From: Chloroflexota bacterium
GTDB taxonomy: Bacteria > Chloroflexota > Anaerolineae > Anaerolineales > Villigracilaceae
Assembly: GCA_021812905.1 (NCBI GenBank)
Contig: JAKAMM010000080.1
Span: 1-7,258 of the forward strand
Direction: 5' to 3'
DNA: 7,258 bases
Below are positions 6,251 to 7,258 of this stretch, piece after piece. The notes below the pieces were generated by a model. The model had not been told where the DNA came from, made no database searches, and worked only from the letters and a program-made list of their open reading frames with translations. The position numbers were made by a program, and so were the translations under genes. Positions within the stretch are counted from its first letter, which is position 1; each line of letters opens with the position of its first letter.

Positions 6251-7258
6251 TTATATTTTCTCTTCAATTTCTGAATCGCCCAGGCAGCATGTTCATGCAC
6301 CATTGGCTCCGAGTCGTCGAGGGCCTGGTTCAATGCGGGCAGAGCATTTATGTCATTTGAATTGCCGAGGGCTACCGCAACGTTTCGTAAATAACCACGC
6401 CGCTTGGCGCGTTTGACGGAACTGTTCTTGAATTTAGAGTTGAAGTCTTTGGGCGTAAGTTCCAGTTCACGTATAAGGTTGGGACGTGGTATGTCTGCGC
6501 GTGGTTTTAATTCGGAGGCGCCTTCGGAGGACGCGAATCGATTCCATGGACAAACCATCTGACAGACATCGCATCCAAAGACCCAGTTGCCAAGCATAGG
6601 CCGCAGTTCGGGCGGAATGTCCTCTTTCAATTCGATGGTCAGGTAAGAGATGCAACGCCGCGCATTGATGGTCCGGTCAGGAAGAATACATTGAGTTGGG
6701 CAGGCTTCAATGCAACGCGTGCAAGTTCCGCAGTGATCGGTTGCAAAAGGGGCATCGGGTTCGAGTTCGAGATCGAGGAATATTTCAGAGAGAAGAAAAT
6801 AAGAACCAAGTTTTGGGTTGATAAGCAATGTGTTTTTACCAATCCAGCCAAGCCCGGCGCGTTGTGCCAACTCTCTTTCGAGAATTGGGCCTGTGTCTGT
6901 ATACCAGCGATTGAGGATGGAATGTCCCACTTGCCCTTCGATGAAAGCAACCAGCGTTTTTAATTTTTCGGGAATGGCAAGATGATAATCGTCGCCCCAG
7001 GCGTAAGTGGCGACGCGTCCGCTTGGAACAGGCTCGTTGGATGTATCAGCCGTCCCTTCGACTTCGCTCACCGTTCGTGCCGCGAGCAACGACGGCACAT
7101 CGGTGCAAGACGGCAGGGCAAGTTTCGGGTCCGGGTAGGGAAGCGCCAGCACGAGGATGGATTTGCATTCGGGGAGAATGAGTCGCGGGTTAGCGCGGCG
7201 GGCGCGGGAGCGGTCATCCGCTAAATAGTTCATGGAAGCGTACCGCCCCTGCTTCAGC
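6247..7258 (-). CDS. queG: Epoxyqueuosine reductase QueG, 5' partial
   Basis: QueG is a cobalamin- and [4Fe-4S]-dependent reductase that converts epoxyqueuosine to queuosine at position 34 of GUN-anticodon tRNAs. Numbering from the ATG at 7233, visible motifs are YTDTGPILER (Asp113, which I believe corresponds to the proposed catalytic Asp), AGLGWIGKNTLLI, and a ferredoxin module with Cys168, 171, 174 and 178 (CGTCTRCIEACPT). RRCISYLTIEL with Cys194 and GCDVCQMVCPWN (Cys221, 224, 228) complete the ligands for two clusters. The C-terminus, from about 270, is a HEAT-like repeat with RNVAVALGN and HAAWAIQKL. The frame stays open upstream of 7233 to the window edge and encodes LKQGRYAS just before MNYL. 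This matches the WL..G....M.YL region of QueG, so the true start lies outside the window and about 40 residues are missing. Residues about 37-72 form an unusual insert (see the repeat at 7051-7098). Confidence 0.96.
   Translation of the reverse strand, partial: LKQGRYASMNYLADDRSRARRANPRLILPECKSILVLALPYPDPKLALPSCTDVPSLLAARTVSEVEGTADTSNEPVPSGRVATYAWGDDYHLAIPEKLKTLVAFIEGQVGHSILNRWYTDTGPILERELAQRAGLGWIGKNTLLINPKLGSYFLLSEIFLDLELEPDAPFATDHCGTCTRCIEACPTQCILPDRTINARRCISYLTIELKEDIPPELRPMLGNWVFGCDVCQMVCPWNRFASSEGASELKPRADIPRPNLIRELELTPKDFNSKFKNSSVKRAKRRGYLRNVAVALGNSNDINALPALNQALDDSEPMVHEHAAWAIQKLKRKYK
7051..7098. repeat. Dispersed-repeat-like palindromic insert inside queG
   Basis: The + strand carries CCCTTCGACTTCGCTCA at 7054-7070 followed by CCGTTCGTG. 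From memory this closely resembles short dispersed repeats of the 'CCTTCGAC..GCTCA' type, common between genes in environmental bacterial genomes. A hairpin can form between CCGTTCGT (7071-7078) and ACGACGG (7089-7095) with one bulged T and a 10-nt loop; GTGCCG/CGGCAC (7077-7082, 7093-7098) is an alternative pairing. It lies in frame within queG and encodes residues about 46-61 (VPSLLAARTVSEVEG), in a region where most QueG proteins have only a short linker before RVATYAWGDDYH. Other copies in the genome cannot be seen here. Confidence 0.5.

Overview
The window looks like chromosome of a moderately GC-rich (by eye about 53%) environmental bacterium. Gene style (a large membrane histidine kinase whose motif reads HDGPTQ, sparse Shine-Dalgarno sequences, promoter -10 boxes abutting start codons, a QueG carrying a widespread short dispersed repeat) would fit a Chloroflexota/Anaerolineae-like genome. 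This placement is inference from motif style, not a database match. No rRNA, tRNA, CRISPR array, insertion sequence or phage gene was seen.

Left block (1-2883, + strand): the end of a surface-polysaccharide cluster. A 5'-truncated family 2 glycosyltransferase is followed by an 89-bp gap made almost entirely of a degenerate 7-bp tandem repeat, then a short Wzz-like chain-length protein with two membrane segments. Its stop overlaps (ATGA) the start of a polytopic O-antigen ligase/polymerase-type protein. Together they would add sugars to a lipid-linked glycan, control its length, and polymerise it or transfer it to an acceptor.

Middle block (2884-5649, + strand): a 231-bp intergenic region ends in a near-consensus promoter whose -10 box sits 7 bp before the ATG of a NarL-family (HisKA_3) membrane histidine kinase with a GAF domain. 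The kinase stop codon lies inside a second -10-like box, 6 bp before the ATG of an alpha/beta hydrolase. Both genes appear to be read from leaderless transcripts. No response regulator is present beside the kinase.

Right block (5654-7258, - strand): housekeeping genes convergent with the hydrolase, with only 4 bp between stop codons. queG (epoxyqueuosine reductase, last step of queuosine tRNA modification) runs in from beyond the right edge and overlaps by ATGA with rdgB/HAM1 (non-canonical purine NTP pyrophosphatase). The ATG at 7233 is not the true queG start, because reading continues in frame to the window edge with family-like sequence. queG also carries an in-frame insert that resembles a dispersed palindromic repeat.

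No undescribed multi-gene system is evident. The points most worth following are the leaderless promoter signature, the heptamer repeat, the coding repeat insertion in queG, and the kinase whose only two cysteines lie five residues apart in its GAF domain.
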